Positions 8,104-16,760 of a DNA stretch of 64,000 bases are shown in pieces. Source of the stretch: JAHFPN01 sp036559465 (lineage in GTDB: Bacteria; Pseudomonadota; Alphaproteobacteria; Rhizobiales; Xanthobacteraceae); the NCBI GenBank assembly GCA_036559465.1, contig DATBTC010000072.1, positions 1-64,000 of the forward strand. Reading direction: 5' to 3'. The position numbers and the translations under genes were made by a program. Each line of letters starts with the position of its first letter. Position 1 is the stretch's first letter. The notes beneath the pieces were generated by a model. That model did no database searches and was not told the DNA's origin. It saw only the letters and a program-made list of their open reading frames with translations.

Positions 8104-9480
8104 TCATTTAGCGCGGGCGCGCTTGTTTTGCTTCTGCCAGTCGCGCTTGCGGCCGGCAAAGGGATTCTTCGCCTCGCGGAACGACAGCCGGACCGGAACG
8201 CCTGGCAGATCGAAGGCTTCGCGTAGACCGTTCACCAGGTAGCGCAGGTAGGATTCCGGCAGCGCATCGGTGCGCGTGCCGAACAGCACGAAGCTCGGTG
8301 GCCGCGCCTTGGGCTGCGTCATGTAGCGCAGTTTTATACGTGCGCCGGAAACCGCGGGCGGCGCATTAGCCTCGATCGCGCCTTCGAGGAAGCGGTTGAG
8401 CGAGGCAGTCGGCACGCGGCGGTTCCACACTTCATGAATCTTTACGACCGCGTCGAGCAGGCGGTCGAGCCCTTCGCCGGTCAGACCCGACACCGGCACG
8501 ACCGGCATGCCCTTGGCCTGCGGCAGCCAATGGTCGGCCTCGGTGCGCAAATGCTTCGGGGCGAGATTCTTCGGTGCCGCCAGATCGGATTTGCTGATCG
8601 CGAGCACCAGCGCGCGGCCTTCCTCGATCACCAGATCGGCCAGGCGCAGGTCCTGCTCCTCGAACGGGCGCTCGGAGTCGATGAGCAGCACCACGACCTC
8701 GGCGAAGCGGATGGCGCGCAGCGCATCGGCGGCGGAAAGTTTTTCCAGCTTCTCCACAATGCGTGCGCGCCGGCGCAGGCCCGCGGTATCGAACAGATCG
8801 AAGGCGCGGCCGCGCCGCTCGAGCCGGACGGTGATGGTGTCGCGGGTGATGCCGGGCTCGGGCCCGGTCAGCAGTCGATCTTCGCCGAGCAGATTGTTCA
8901 CCAACGTGGATTTTCCCGCATTGGGCCGGCCAACGATGGCGACCTGGATCGGTTTGTCGCCCGCAGGCTCGGCTGCTTCTTCGGACGCGGGCAGCGTCTC
9001 GCGGATCGCCGCGTACAAATCCGAAAGCCCTTCGCCGTGCTCGGCCGAGAGCGCCACCGGATCGCCGATCCCCAAGGTGTAAGCTTCGAAGGCAGCCTCG
9101 AAGCCGCGCGTGCCTTCGCTCTTGTTGGCGACGAGGATTACGGGCTTGCCCGACCGGCGCACGATATCGGCAAAGGCGTGATCGGCCGGCGTGATGCCGG
9201 TTCGCGCGTCGACCAGCATGAGCACCGCGTCGGCGTCGCGGATCGCGGCCTCGGTCTGGGCGCGCATGCGGCCCTCGAGGCCCGGGCGCGGCACTTCCTC
9301 GAAGCCGGCGGTGTCGATCACACGGAACGAAAGATCGCCGAGCGTTGCTTCACCCTCGCGGCGGTCGCGGGTGACGCCGGGGGTATCGTCGACGAGGGCG
9401 AGCCTGCGGCCGACCAGGCGGTTGAACAGGGTCGACTTGCCGACATTGGGTCGGCCGACGATGGCGATGGTCGGTTGCAT
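8104..9480 (-). CDS. der: Ribosome biogenesis GTPase Der (EngA)
   Basis: The 458-residue protein has tandem GTPase domains and a C-terminal KH-like domain, as in all Der proteins. G domain 1 has G-R-P-N-V-G-K-S-T, D-T-A-G-F and N-K-S-E; G domain 2 has G-R-P-N-A-G-K-S-T, D-T-A-G-L and S-K-S-D. Der acts in 50S subunit assembly and is essential in many bacteria. An open extension continues upstream to 9717 but overlaps the lipoprotein gene and is Arg/Pro-rich. The start at 9480 (M-Q-P-T-I-A-I-V-G) gives the standard length. It is probably co-transcribed with the upstream TPR and lipoprotein genes. Confidence 0.96.
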   Translation of the reverse strand: MQPTIAIVGRPNVGKSTLFNRLVGRRLALVDDTPGVTRDRREGEATLGDLSFRVIDTAGFEEVPRPGLEGRMRAQTEAAIRDADAVLMLVDARTGITPADHAFADIVRRSGKPVILVANKSEGTRGFEAAFEAYTLGIGDPVALSAEHGEGLSDLYAAIRETLPASEEAAEPAGDKPIQVAIVGRPNAGKSTLVNNLLGEDRLLTGPEPGITRDTITVRLERRGRAFDLFDTAGLRRRARIVEKLEKLSAADALRAIRFAEVVVLLIDSERPFEEQDLRLADLVIEEGRALVLAISKSDLAAPKNLAPKHLRTEADHWLPQAKGMPVVPVSGLTGEGLDRLLDAVVKIHEVWNRRVPTASLNRFLEGAIEANAPPAVSGARIKLRYMTQPKARPPSFVLFGTRTDALPESYLRYLVNGLREAFDLPGVPVRLSFREAKNPFAGRKRDWQKQNKRARAK

Positions 9481-9505
9481 CGATTGGCGCGAGGGGGCGG
9501 GCCCC

Positions 9506-9841
9506 TCAGCGGGTGCCGTCCCAGGCGTCGGCTGGGTTCTTTGGCTGCTGGGCGGTGCGCGGTGCGCGCGGAGCAGGCTTGCCCGGCGTGGCTTCGGGCT
9601 GGGTAGCGGGGACCTGCGGCGCCATCGAGAGCGGAACGTTGGTGTTGGTGGGCTGGGCCGGCGCGGGATTGGTGTCGATTCCCGGAACACCGGTGGGGAA
9701 AACCGCTCTGCGCTCACCGACTATCGGCTTCTTCTGCGAGCTCATGAAGTCGAGCTTGTCGAGGAGGTCGAGGCCGGTCTCGCAGCCGGCGAGGCCGAGC
9801 GAGAGCGTGGTGGCTAGCAGGAGGTTTCGAGCGGCGCGCAT
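9506..9841 (-). CDS. Small proline-rich lipoprotein, function unknown
   Basis: The 111-residue protein starts with a basic, hydrophobic signal and a lipobox L-A-G-C (Cys19), so it should be lipidated and exported. The rest is low-complexity, rich in Pro, Ala and Thr, and ends N-P-A-D-A-W-D-G-T-R; no domain is recognisable. It sits between the TPR gene (9 bases upstream) and der (25 bases downstream). Many proteobacteria carry a BamB-type beta-propeller lipoprotein at this position. This protein is far too short to be BamB, and a link to outer-membrane assembly is only a positional guess. Confidence 0.75.
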   Translation of the reverse strand: MRAARNLLLATTLSLGLAGCETGLDLLDKLDFMSSQKKPIVGERRAVFPTGVPGIDTNPAPAQPTNTNVPLSMAPQVPATQPEATPGKPAPRAPRTAQQPKNPADAWDGTR

Positions 9842-9850
9842 CGGTATCTC

Positions 9851-10513
9851 CTACTGCGTCGCCGCTGCCGCGTCGACCGGCAATAGCGCGAGCATCAGTT
9901 GCGCGCGCGAACGCAGCGACGGCGGGGTTTCCGGATCGGCCACGATCTCGACAAAAAGCTTGCGCGCGACCTCGCGTTCACCGGCGCGGAAGCGGGCAAG
10001 CCCGAGAATTTCGCGCGCCGAAGCCTTGAATGCGGAATTTCCAGCGATCAGCGGATCGAGCCGGCGGGCAATCTCGGAGGCGGAAGCGGTATCGACCAAC
10101 GCAAGCGCGGCACGGACCCGGGCCAAGTCGCGGAAAGCGGATTCGATGGACGTATCGTCGGCCAGCGCGTCATAGGCGGCAGCACCGGCCGAGCGGTCGC
10201 GCTGCGAAAGTTCGGCTGCGATGCGGAAACGGGCGAGCGTGCGGTAGCCGCGCGGCGCGTCCTTGGTGAGCGTGGTGAGGATTTCCTCGGCCTCGGATTG
10301 TTTTCCGGCGGTGTCGAGCTCGAGCGCCGTCTCGAAGCGCGCGCCGGCTCTGGATGCCTCGCGCGTCACGTACCATTCCCACCCGCGCCAGCCGGCGACC
10401 GCGAGGACAAGCACGAGGGCGGCGCCGATGACATAAATGCCGTAGCGCTCCCAAAGTTTGTGGTAGCGCTCTCGCCTAAGTTCCTCGTCTACTTCGCGGA
10501 GTATGTCGGACAT
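9851..10513 (-). CDS. Tetratricopeptide (YfgM-like) membrane-anchored protein
   Basis: The 220-residue protein has a cytoplasmic N-terminus (S-D-I-L-R-E-V-D-E-E-L-R-R-E-R), one membrane segment at about 26-45, and a periplasmic alanine-rich helical part. That part includes G-x-x-A-x-A-A-Y-D-A-L-A and G-L-A-R-F-R-A-G, as in the TPR_21/YfgM family. YfgM-type proteins are ancillary to the Sec translocon and periplasmic chaperones. The gene heads the TPR-lipoprotein-der operon, an arrangement seen in many proteobacteria. Gene order and topology support the call more than individual residues do. Confidence 0.8.
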   Translation of the reverse strand: MSDILREVDEELRRERYHKLWERYGIYVIGAALVLVLAVAGWRGWEWYVTREASRAGARFETALELDTAGKQSEAEEILTTLTKDAPRGYRTLARFRIAAELSQRDRSAGAAAYDALADDTSIESAFRDLARVRAALALVDTASASEIARRLDPLIAGNSAFKASAREILGLARFRAGEREVARKLFVEIVADPETPPSLRSRAQLMLALLPVDAAAATQ

Positions 10514-10591
10514 TGATTTTCCGGGGATTCACCGACGCATTGCGGTGAGCGGCGTACCGTATAGATGTGTGCAGATCGTGGCAAACCCCTC

Positions 10592-11410
10592 TCAGGGCTT
10601 GGCTTTCAGCTGATAAACGTTCGCCGAGCCGGGGAACTCGCGGGTGCGCACTTCGCGCGCGTAGTCCTTCACCGCGGCCTCGATATGGGAGGCGAGCTCG
10701 CCATAGCGCTTGACGAAGCGTGGCACGCGCGGCGACAGCCCGAGCATGTCCTCAAGCACCAGCACCTGACCGTCGCAGGCCGGCGAAGCACCGATGCCGA
10801 TGGTCGGAATCGCGACCTGGCCGGTGATTATCCGTGCCAGCGGCTCGGCCACCGCCTCGATCACCATGGCAAACGCGCCGGCTTCGGCCACGGCCTTGGC
10901 GTCGGCGACGATCGGCGCCCATTCGCTCTCGTCGCGGCCGCGGGCGCGGAACGAGCCGAGCGTATTGATCGCCTGCGGTGTGAGCCCGACGTGACCCATG
11001 ACCGGCACGCCGCGCTCGGCGAGGAAGCGGATGGTATCGGCCATACGCACGCCGCCTTCGAGCTTCACGGCCCCGCAATGGGTTTCCTTGAGCACGCGCG
11101 CGCAGTTCCGGAACGCCTGCTCGCGGCTCTCCTCGTAGCTGCCGAACGGCATGTCGACGACGACGAGCGCACGCTTGGAGCCGCGCATCACCGCCCTGCC
11201 CTGCAGAATCATCATGTCGAGCGTGACCGGCACCGTGGTCTCGAGCCCGTGCATGACCATGCCGAGCGAGTCGCCGACCAGGATGACATCCACGTAGCGA
11301 TCGATCAGCGCCGCGGTGTGCGCGTGATAGGAGGTGAGCGCGACGATAGGCTCGCCGCCCTTGCGGAGCTTGATCTCTGGCGCGGTGATGCGGCGGACTT
11401 CTTCGTTCAT
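10592..11410 (-). CDS. panB: 3-methyl-2-oxobutanoate hydroxymethyltransferase PanB
   Basis: The 272-residue enzyme transfers the one-carbon unit of 5,10-methylene-tetrahydrofolate to 2-oxoisovalerate, giving ketopantoate for pantothenate and CoA synthesis. Visible signatures are the A-L-T-S-Y-H-A-H-T-A start, the metal-binding V-G-D-S-L-G-M-V-M-H-G segment, and V-D-M-P-F-G-S-Y. Also present are K-L-E-G-G near residue 118 and G-H-V-G-L-T-P-Q near 142. Its length is typical. The nnrU-like gene ends 3 bases before its start codon, so both are likely on one transcript. panC and panD are not in the window. Confidence 0.96.
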   Translation of the reverse strand: MNEEVRRITAPEIKLRKGGEPIVALTSYHAHTAALIDRYVDVILVGDSLGMVMHGLETTVPVTLDMMILQGRAVMRGSKRALVVVDMPFGSYEESREQAFRNCARVLKETHCGAVKLEGGVRMADTIRFLAERGVPVMGHVGLTPQAINTLGSFRARGRDESEWAPIVADAKAVAEAGAFAMVIEAVAEPLARIITGQVAIPTIGIGASPACDGQVLVLEDMLGLSPRVPRFVKRYGELASHIEAAVKDYAREVRTREFPGSANVYQLKAKP

Positions 11411-11413
11411 AGC

Positions 11414-11980
11414 TCAGATCGCTGACACGCCGACGACATAGGGATGGAAGATATAGAGCAGGAACAGGTAAAGCGCGAGGCCGGCGACGACCGCGATGAC
11501 ATCGCCGAGCCAGCCGCGCGGGCCGGGCTTCGGCGCGTCGTCGCGCCGTTTCATCGAAATGCGGGCATAGACCGCCCAGGCGAGCACCGCGAGCGAGAGC
11601 ACGATGGAGGCGATGTCGCCGTTCGCTAGCAGATGCGCGAGCGCCCAGATCTTGATCGCGGCCAGCATCGGGTGCTTGAGCCAGAGCCGGATGTGGCTCG
11701 GCACATAGGCGGCAACCAGCAGGATCGCCGCCGGGATCATCAGCAGAAGCGCGAGGTGGCGCGTCCAGAGCGGCGGAAACCAGAGCTGCGCCGGTCCGTC
11801 CGCACGCCACATGCCGTAGCCATACGCGATCATCAGCAGGCCGGCGAGCGAGATGACCGAATAGAGAATCTTGTAGGGGCCCTCGCCGATCTTCGTGATC
11901 AGCGCCGCGCGGGCGCCGCGCTGCGTGGTGAAGACGTGCATGCCGATGAAAACGACGAGGCCGGCGAGCATCAGGGTCAT
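11414..11980 (-). CDS. NnrU family membrane protein
   Basis: The 188-residue protein has five or six hydrophobic segments. The family-typical G-x-x-x-F-I-G-M-H segment is at residues 7-15 and the K-x-x-Y-S-V-I-S-L-A-G-L loop around 39. The H-P-M-L-A-A-I-K-I-W-A-L-A-H-L-L-A-N-G-D core lies near 105. NnrU was first linked to nitrite/nitric oxide reduction in Rhodobacter, and related NnrU/MAPEG-like membrane proteins occur in genomes without denitrification. No nor or nir genes are nearby, so a nitric-oxide role is not supported by context. It lies 4 bases after guaA and 3 before panB. Confidence 0.88.
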   Translation of the reverse strand: MTLMLAGLVVFIGMHVFTTQRGARAALITKIGEGPYKILYSVISLAGLLMIAYGYGMWRADGPAQLWFPPLWTRHLALLLMIPAAILLVAAYVPSHIRLWLKHPMLAAIKIWALAHLLANGDIASIVLSLAVLAWAVYARISMKRRDDAPKPGPRGWLGDVIAVVAGLALYLFLLYIFHPYVVGVSAI

Positions 11981-11984
11981 TGGT

Positions 11985-13544
11985 TCACTCCCATTCTATC
12001 GTCCCCGGCGGCTTGCTGGTCACGTCATAGACCACTCGGTTGACGCCCTTGACCTCGTTGATGATGCGGGTGGCGACATGGCCGAGGAAGACCGGCTCGA
12101 ACATATAGAAGTCAGCGGTCATGCCGTCGGTGGAAGTGACCGCGCGCAGCGCCACCACCTGATCGTAGGTTCGCCCGTCGCCCATGACGCCCACGGTGCG
12201 CACCGGCAGGATCACGGCGAAAGCCTGCCAGATTTCGTCATAGAGCCCGGCGCGGCGGATTTCCTCCAGAAAAATCTCGTCGGCCAGCCGCAGCACGTCG
12301 AGTGAGGGGCGCGTGACTTCCCCCGGGCAGCGGATCGCGAGCCCCGGCCCCGGAAACGGATGGCGGCCGACGAAGGCCTCGGGTAAGCCCAGTTCGCGGC
12401 CAAGCGCCCTCACCTCGTCCTTGAACAGTTCGCGCAGCGGCTCCACCAGTTTGAGATTCATCCGCTCCGGCAGGCCGCCGACATTGTGGTGCGACTTGAT
12501 CGTCACCGACGGGCCGCCGGTGAAGGAGACGCTCTCGATCACGTCGGGATAGAGCGTGCCTTGCGCGAGGAATTCGACCTTGCCGATCTTTTTCGCTTCG
12601 GCCTCGAACACGTCGATGAACAGCTTGCCGATGATCTTGCGCTTGGCCTCGGGCTCGATAACGCCGGCGAGCGCGGCGAGGAATTTATCGGCCGCGTCCA
12701 CGTGCACGAGCGGGATGTTGTAGCTTTTGCGGAACAGCGTCAGCACTTTCTCGGCCTCGGCGAGACGTAACAGGCCGTGGTCCACGAAAACGCAGGTGAG
12801 CTGGTCGCCGATGGCCTCGTGGATCAGCACCGCCGCGACCGCGGAATCGACTCCGCCGGAGAGGCCGCAGAGCACCCGGCCCTTGCCGACCTGGGCGCGG
12901 ATTTTCGCGATCGCCTCGTCCTTGAAGGCGGCCATGGTCCAGTCGCCACGGGCGCCCACGATGTTGCGCACGAAATTGCGCAGCAGCGCCGCGCCGTGCG
13001 GCGTGTGCATCACTTCGAGATGGAATTGCGTGGCGTAGAACTTCCGCTTCTCGTCGGAAATGATGGCGATCGGCGAATTCTGCGCGCTGCCGACCGCTTC
13101 GAAACCCTTGGGCAATTTCGTCACCCGGTCGCCGTGGCTCATCCAGACCGGATAGCGCTCGCCGACCTTCCACACGCCGTCATAAAGCGCGGACGGCTTC
13201 TTGATCTCGACCTCGGCGCGGCCGAACTCGCGGTGGTGTCCGGCCTGGACCTCGCCGCCGAGCTGCTGCGCCATGGCCTGCTCGCCGTAGCAGATGCCGA
13301 GCACAGGCACTCCCGCTTCATAGATCGCCTTGGGCGCGAGCGGCGCGTCCTTGTCGAGCACGGAGGCAGGGCCGCCGGAGAGGATGACGCCCTTGGGCTG
13401 CATCTCGCGGAACGCGGCTTCGGCCTTCTGGTAGGGCACGATCTCGCAATAGACCTTCTCCTCGCGCACGCGCCGCGCGATGAGCTGGGTCACCTGCGAG
13501 CCGAAATCGACGATGAGAATCTTGTCGTGGGCGGGGGCCGTCAT
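11985..13544 (-). CDS. guaA: GMP synthase (glutamine-hydrolysing)
   Basis: The 519-residue enzyme aminates XMP to GMP using glutamine ammonia and ATP. The class I glutaminase domain occupies about 1-195, with nucleophile Cys85 in G-I-C-Y-G-E-Q; Gln/Met variants are commoner at the Glu position. The ATP pyrophosphatase domain has the P-loop S-G-G-V-D-S near 230. The C-terminal dimerisation domain ends in the conserved K-P-P-G-T-I-E-W-E. Its length is standard. The RsmB-type gene lies 40 bases upstream in the same direction. guaB is elsewhere in the window (16761-18275). Confidence 0.97.
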   Translation of the reverse strand: MTAPAHDKILIVDFGSQVTQLIARRVREEKVYCEIVPYQKAEAAFREMQPKGVILSGGPASVLDKDAPLAPKAIYEAGVPVLGICYGEQAMAQQLGGEVQAGHHREFGRAEVEIKKPSALYDGVWKVGERYPVWMSHGDRVTKLPKGFEAVGSAQNSPIAIISDEKRKFYATQFHLEVMHTPHGAALLRNFVRNIVGARGDWTMAAFKDEAIAKIRAQVGKGRVLCGLSGGVDSAVAAVLIHEAIGDQLTCVFVDHGLLRLAEAEKVLTLFRKSYNIPLVHVDAADKFLAALAGVIEPEAKRKIIGKLFIDVFEAEAKKIGKVEFLAQGTLYPDVIESVSFTGGPSVTIKSHHNVGGLPERMNLKLVEPLRELFKDEVRALGRELGLPEAFVGRHPFPGPGLAIRCPGEVTRPSLDVLRLADEIFLEEIRRAGLYDEIWQAFAVILPVRTVGVMGDGRTYDQVVALRAVTSTDGMTADFYMFEPVFLGHVATRIINEVKGVNRVVYDVTSKPPGTIEWE

Positions 13545-13584
13545 GACGAGGGATTAGAGGATCGGGGTTCGGGCGGCAAGGCAA

Positions 13585-14886
13585 TCATGCGGCCCGCTTC
13601 AGGATGCTCACAAAGAACCCGTCGGTCTCGGTGCGCCGCGGCGTGAGCAGCAGCCCCTCGCCGCTCAGCAGCGCCGCCTTGCCGAGCATGAAACCGCGAT
13701 CGCCTAAGCCGCGCGCGACTTCGGCAGGCGGCACGACGGCGAAGCCGGGCGTGCGGGCGGTAAACGCGCGCACCTGCGCGCCGTTCTCGGCGTCCAGCAA
13801 CGAACATGTGACATAAGCGATGCGGCCGCCGGGCTTTACGTAGCGGACGGCCGCATCGAGAAGGTCGGCCTGTTCCTTCACGCGTTGTTCGAGCGCACCA
13901 GGGCGCATGCGCCACTTGGCATCCGGGTGGCGGCGCCAGACGCCGGTTCCAGTGCAAGGCGCGTCGAGTAGCACGAGGTCCATTTTGCTTTCGAGATCGG
14001 AAAGCACGTCCTGCTTGCCGCGCGGGCTTTTCACCTGAACATTGTGCGCGTCGGCGCGGTGCACACGCTCGTGGATCGGCGCCAGCCGCCGCAGATCGGA
14101 ATCGTACGAGAAAATCTGCCCGCGGCCCTCCATCAACGCCGCCAGCGCCAGCGTCTTACCGCCGGACCCGGCGCACAGATCGAGCACATGCTCGCCGGGC
14201 TTGGCGCCGGTGAGCAAGGCCGAAAGCTGCGAGCCCTCGTCCTGCACCTCGAACCAGCCCTTGAGGAAGGACGGCTCGGAGGTGACCGGCGGCTGTTTGC
14301 CTTCGGCAGTGAGCATGATGCGCAGGCCAAGTGGCGACCAGCGCGTGGGTTTGGCTTCCAGATGCGAAAGCGCCTCGAGCGCTTTCTCGGACGTCGTCTT
14401 CAGCGTGTTGACGCGCAGATCGAGCGGCGCGCGGGCGGCGAGTGCCGCGCCCTCGGCCGCGCGCTCGTCGCCGAAGGTTTGCGAGAGATGCGGATCGAGC
14501 CATTCGGGATAATCGCCGACCACATGCGGCGGCGCGCCTTCGAGGCTCGCGCTTGTTAGCCGCTCGCGCTCGGCGTCGGTCAAAACCTCCGGCGCGTAGC
14601 GCGAGCCATCGCAGAGCTTGGCGACTGCCCCGGCGTCGAGTCCGCGCGCGAGCTTCATAGTGCCGAGCAGGATCGCGCGTGGCGTGGCCTCGCCCAAAAT
14701 CCAGGCGGAGGACGCCTTATGGCGCAGGGCGTCGAACAGGAGACTGCCGATCGCCGAGCGGTCGCCGGAGCCGGCGTAGCGGTGCGCGATGCCCCATTGC
14801 TTGAGCATGTCGCCCGCAGGGCGCGAGCGCGCTTCCAGCTCTCCGAGAATTTCGATGGCGGCAGCCAGGCGCGCCGAAGGCGTCAT
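13585..14886 (-). CDS. RsmB/NOP-family RNA (cytosine-5) methyltransferase
   Basis: The 433-residue protein has a NusB-like N-terminal part and a C-terminal Rossmann methyltransferase. SAM-binding L-D-L-C-A-G-S-G-G-K-T is followed by the catalytic D-A-P-C-T-G-T-G-V-W-R-R-H-P motif and the second cysteine in V-T-C-S-L. These two cysteines are diagnostic of m5C RNA methyltransferases. The likely target is 16S rRNA C967, by analogy with RsmB; the alphaproteobacterial branch is divergent, so I leave the symbol blank. Its start codon directly abuts the stop codon of the MAPEG gene (no spacer), suggesting coupled translation. Confidence 0.92.
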   Translation of the reverse strand: MTPSARLAAAIEILGELEARSRPAGDMLKQWGIAHRYAGSGDRSAIGSLLFDALRHKASSAWILGEATPRAILLGTMKLARGLDAGAVAKLCDGSRYAPEVLTDAERERLTSASLEGAPPHVVGDYPEWLDPHLSQTFGDERAAEGAALAARAPLDLRVNTLKTTSEKALEALSHLEAKPTRWSPLGLRIMLTAEGKQPPVTSEPSFLKGWFEVQDEGSQLSALLTGAKPGEHVLDLCAGSGGKTLALAALMEGRGQIFSYDSDLRRLAPIHERVHRADAHNVQVKSPRGKQDVLSDLESKMDLVLLDAPCTGTGVWRRHPDAKWRMRPGALEQRVKEQADLLDAAVRYVKPGGRIAYVTCSLLDAENGAQVRAFTARTPGFAVVPPAEVARGLGDRGFMLGKAALLSGEGLLLTPRRTETDGFFVSILKRAA

Positions 14887-15306
14887 TCAGTCAGCCAGAA
14901 TGCGAAGCGCGAAGATCACCCACATGATCAGGAGCGTAACGGTGCCCACGCTATAGGCGAAGAAGCGCCGGCTCACGCGGTTGGACGTAGTGTGGATGAA
15001 TGCGTGCACCAAGCGCGACAGCACGAAGACCCACGACAGCACCACGAATACCAGATCGGCCTTGCGCGTGAGCAGCGCGAAGGCGACCAAGACATAGAAC
15101 AGGACCGGAATTTCGAACTGGTTCTCGAAGGCATTGCTGAGCTTGGTGGCCTGCTCGGGCCAGTTGGCCTGGCGAAGCGCGATGTCGCGGATTTTCACCT
15201 CGCCGCGCCGCGTATGGCCGACGCGGACGTAGCCCTGCCAATAGAGTAGCGCGAACGTCAGCGCGACCTGGACGAAGACGGGAAGCAGGACGGCCTGGAT
15301 GGACAT
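14887..15306 (-). CDS. MAPEG family membrane protein
   Basis: The 139-residue protein has four predicted transmembrane helices (about 5-25, 63-80, 85-105, 115-135). The MAPEG signature is visible as N-x-F-E-N-Q-F-E-I-P-V-L-F-Y near 59-72 and the S-R-L-V-H-A-F-I-H-T segment near 97. MAPEG members include glutathione transferases and peroxidases, but most bacterial members are uncharacterised. It is the first gene of a minus-strand run with the RsmB-type gene. Its function here is unknown. Confidence 0.87.
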   Translation of the reverse strand: MSIQAVLLPVFVQVALTFALLYWQGYVRVGHTRRGEVKIRDIALRQANWPEQATKLSNAFENQFEIPVLFYVLVAFALLTRKADLVFVVLSWVFVLSRLVHAFIHTTSNRVSRRFFAYSVGTVTLLIMWVIFALRILAD

Positions 15307-15444
15307 GGTCTCGACCCTGGAAAGGCTGCGGCGAAATGCGCGATATAGGGTTAGCGGCGATTCGGGCCAGTGTCGACGGTACGCGACGACACGGCCAAAC
15401 GCGCCGGCACCGGCGCTGGTGTTCGCTCTGTTTACGGTGAAGCA

Positions 15445-16158
15445 ATGTCTGACGCTTCAAAACTCGGCGCATCCGCTGTGCGAAACGCGCAACTGATCCG
15501 CACGCTCGGACTGGTCGCGGTCCTCTGGATCGCTTCGGACGTCGGTTACTACCTGCTGCTTCCCGCGCTCGGATTGCGGCGCGGCTACAACGCCGCGCCG
15601 ATGGAGATCGCCGCGTATTACGGCTTCTGCTCCGTGATTGCGCTCATCGCGTTCCGGCGTCTGTACCGCCAATGGGCCACGTTCGAGAGCCGGCTATCGG
15701 CCTATATCCTGCTGTCGGTATCGTTCGGAATTGTCGTCGTCTTCGTCGCCTTCCTGCATCCCTTATTGCCACCGATCAATTGGAGGGAATCCTGGGAACC
15801 GCCGGAACTCATGGTGACGACGCCATGGTATTTCCTGCCGAAATCCATCGAGATTCTGTTTCAGCAACTGCTCATCGTTGCCGCAGTGCTCGCGCTCTCG
15901 GCCCAGAACTACAGCTTGCGGACGATATCCATTATTTGCGCGTTGCTGTTCGGCGGCACGCACGTTCTGCTGGCTTATGGAGGCGTGCCGTTCGGGTACG
16001 TGGCCCGCTTCATCGCCGCGGCGATGGCCTTCGGGTTCGTGTTCCCCTATCTCATCCTGCGGCTGCGCAACGGCTTCGCCTATTCCTACCTCACCCATTG
16101 GCTCTACTATGCGATCACCGTGATATTGGCGCACACGATATCGCCCTATGCCACCTGA
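15445..16158 (+). CDS. Polytopic membrane protein, possibly degenerate CPBP/Abi-like
   Basis: The 237-residue protein has six or seven hydrophobic segments. Two places recall the CPBP (CAAX protease) family: S-I-E-I-L-F-Q-Q-L-L near residue 130, where an E-E-x-x-x-R motif would lie, and L-F-G-G-T-H-V-L-L near 165, where a conserved His lies. The paired glutamates, the Arg and the last His motif are not intact, so a protease assignment is weak. I chose the ATG at 15445 over an upstream in-frame start at 15370, which adds a charged leader. It overlaps the next gene by 11 bases, so the two are probably translationally coupled. Confidence 0.6.
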   Translation: MSDASKLGASAVRNAQLIRTLGLVAVLWIASDVGYYLLLPALGLRRGYNAAPMEIAAYYGFCSVIALIAFRRLYRQWATFESRLSAYILLSVSFGIVVVFVAFLHPLLPPINWRESWEPPELMVTTPWYFLPKSIEILFQQLLIVAAVLALSAQNYSLRTISIICALLFGGTHVLLAYGGVPFGYVARFIAAAMAFGFVFPYLILRLRNGFAYSYLTHWLYYAITVILAHTISPYAT

Positions 16159-16747
16159 GCGCACTTCAGGAACCAGCACCTCGACCTGGATACGATTCCC
16201 GGGATACTTGCTGATCGGCGCCGCCATCATCGCGCTGCAAGCACTCGTGCTGGTCGCGATGGGACAGCCGCCGATCTGTGCATGCGGCACGATCAAGCTT
16301 TGGCACGGGCTGGTATCGAGCGCGGAGAGTTCCCAGCAGATATCGGACTGGTACACCTACTCCCACGTCCTCCATGGTCTCATTTTCTACTTCCTGCTCT
16401 GGCTGATCGCTCCGGGCATGCCTTTCGGCCTGCGCTTCGTACTAGCAATCGGGATCGAGGCGAGTTGGGAAGTGCTCGAGAACACGCCTTTCATCATCAA
16501 CCGCTATCGCCAGTCGGCGCTCGCGCTGGGCTATGTGGGCGACAGCGTGATCAATTCGGTGTTCGATACGTTGGCGGCGGCAATCGGCGTCGCGCTCGCG
16601 CGGATCCTGCCGGTGTGGTCAACGATCGCCCTCATCGTTGCGACGGAGTGGTCGCTGGCCTACGCCATTCGGGACAATCTCACGCTCAATATCGTTCAAC
16701 TCATCTACCCGTTCGAGGCGATCTCGCGCTGGCAGACGGGGAGCTAA
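16148..16747 (+). CDS. DUF2585 family membrane protein
   Basis: The 199-residue protein contains the DUF2585 core: G-x-P-x-I-C-A-C-G-T-I-K-L-W-H-G near residue 45, then S-Q-Q-I-S-D-W-Y-T-Y-S-H-V-x-H-G near 68. The long F-x-x-E-x-x-W-E-V-L-E-N-T-P-F-I-I-N-R-Y-R segment lies near 110. It has five predicted membrane helices. The family is of unknown function and found mainly in alphaproteobacteria. The conserved His, Cys and Glu residues make a metal- or lipid-active enzyme possible, but that is inference. The start overlaps the upstream membrane protein gene. Confidence 0.88.
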   Translation: MPPERTSGTSTSTWIRFPGYLLIGAAIIALQALVLVAMGQPPICACGTIKLWHGLVSSAESSQQISDWYTYSHVLHGLIFYFLLWLIAPGMPFGLRFVLAIGIEASWEVLENTPFIINRYRQSALALGYVGDSVINSVFDTLAAAIGVALARILPVWSTIALIVATEWSLAYAIRDNLTLNIVQLIYPFEAISRWQTGS

Positions 16748-16760
16748 ATCCAACGCGCCT

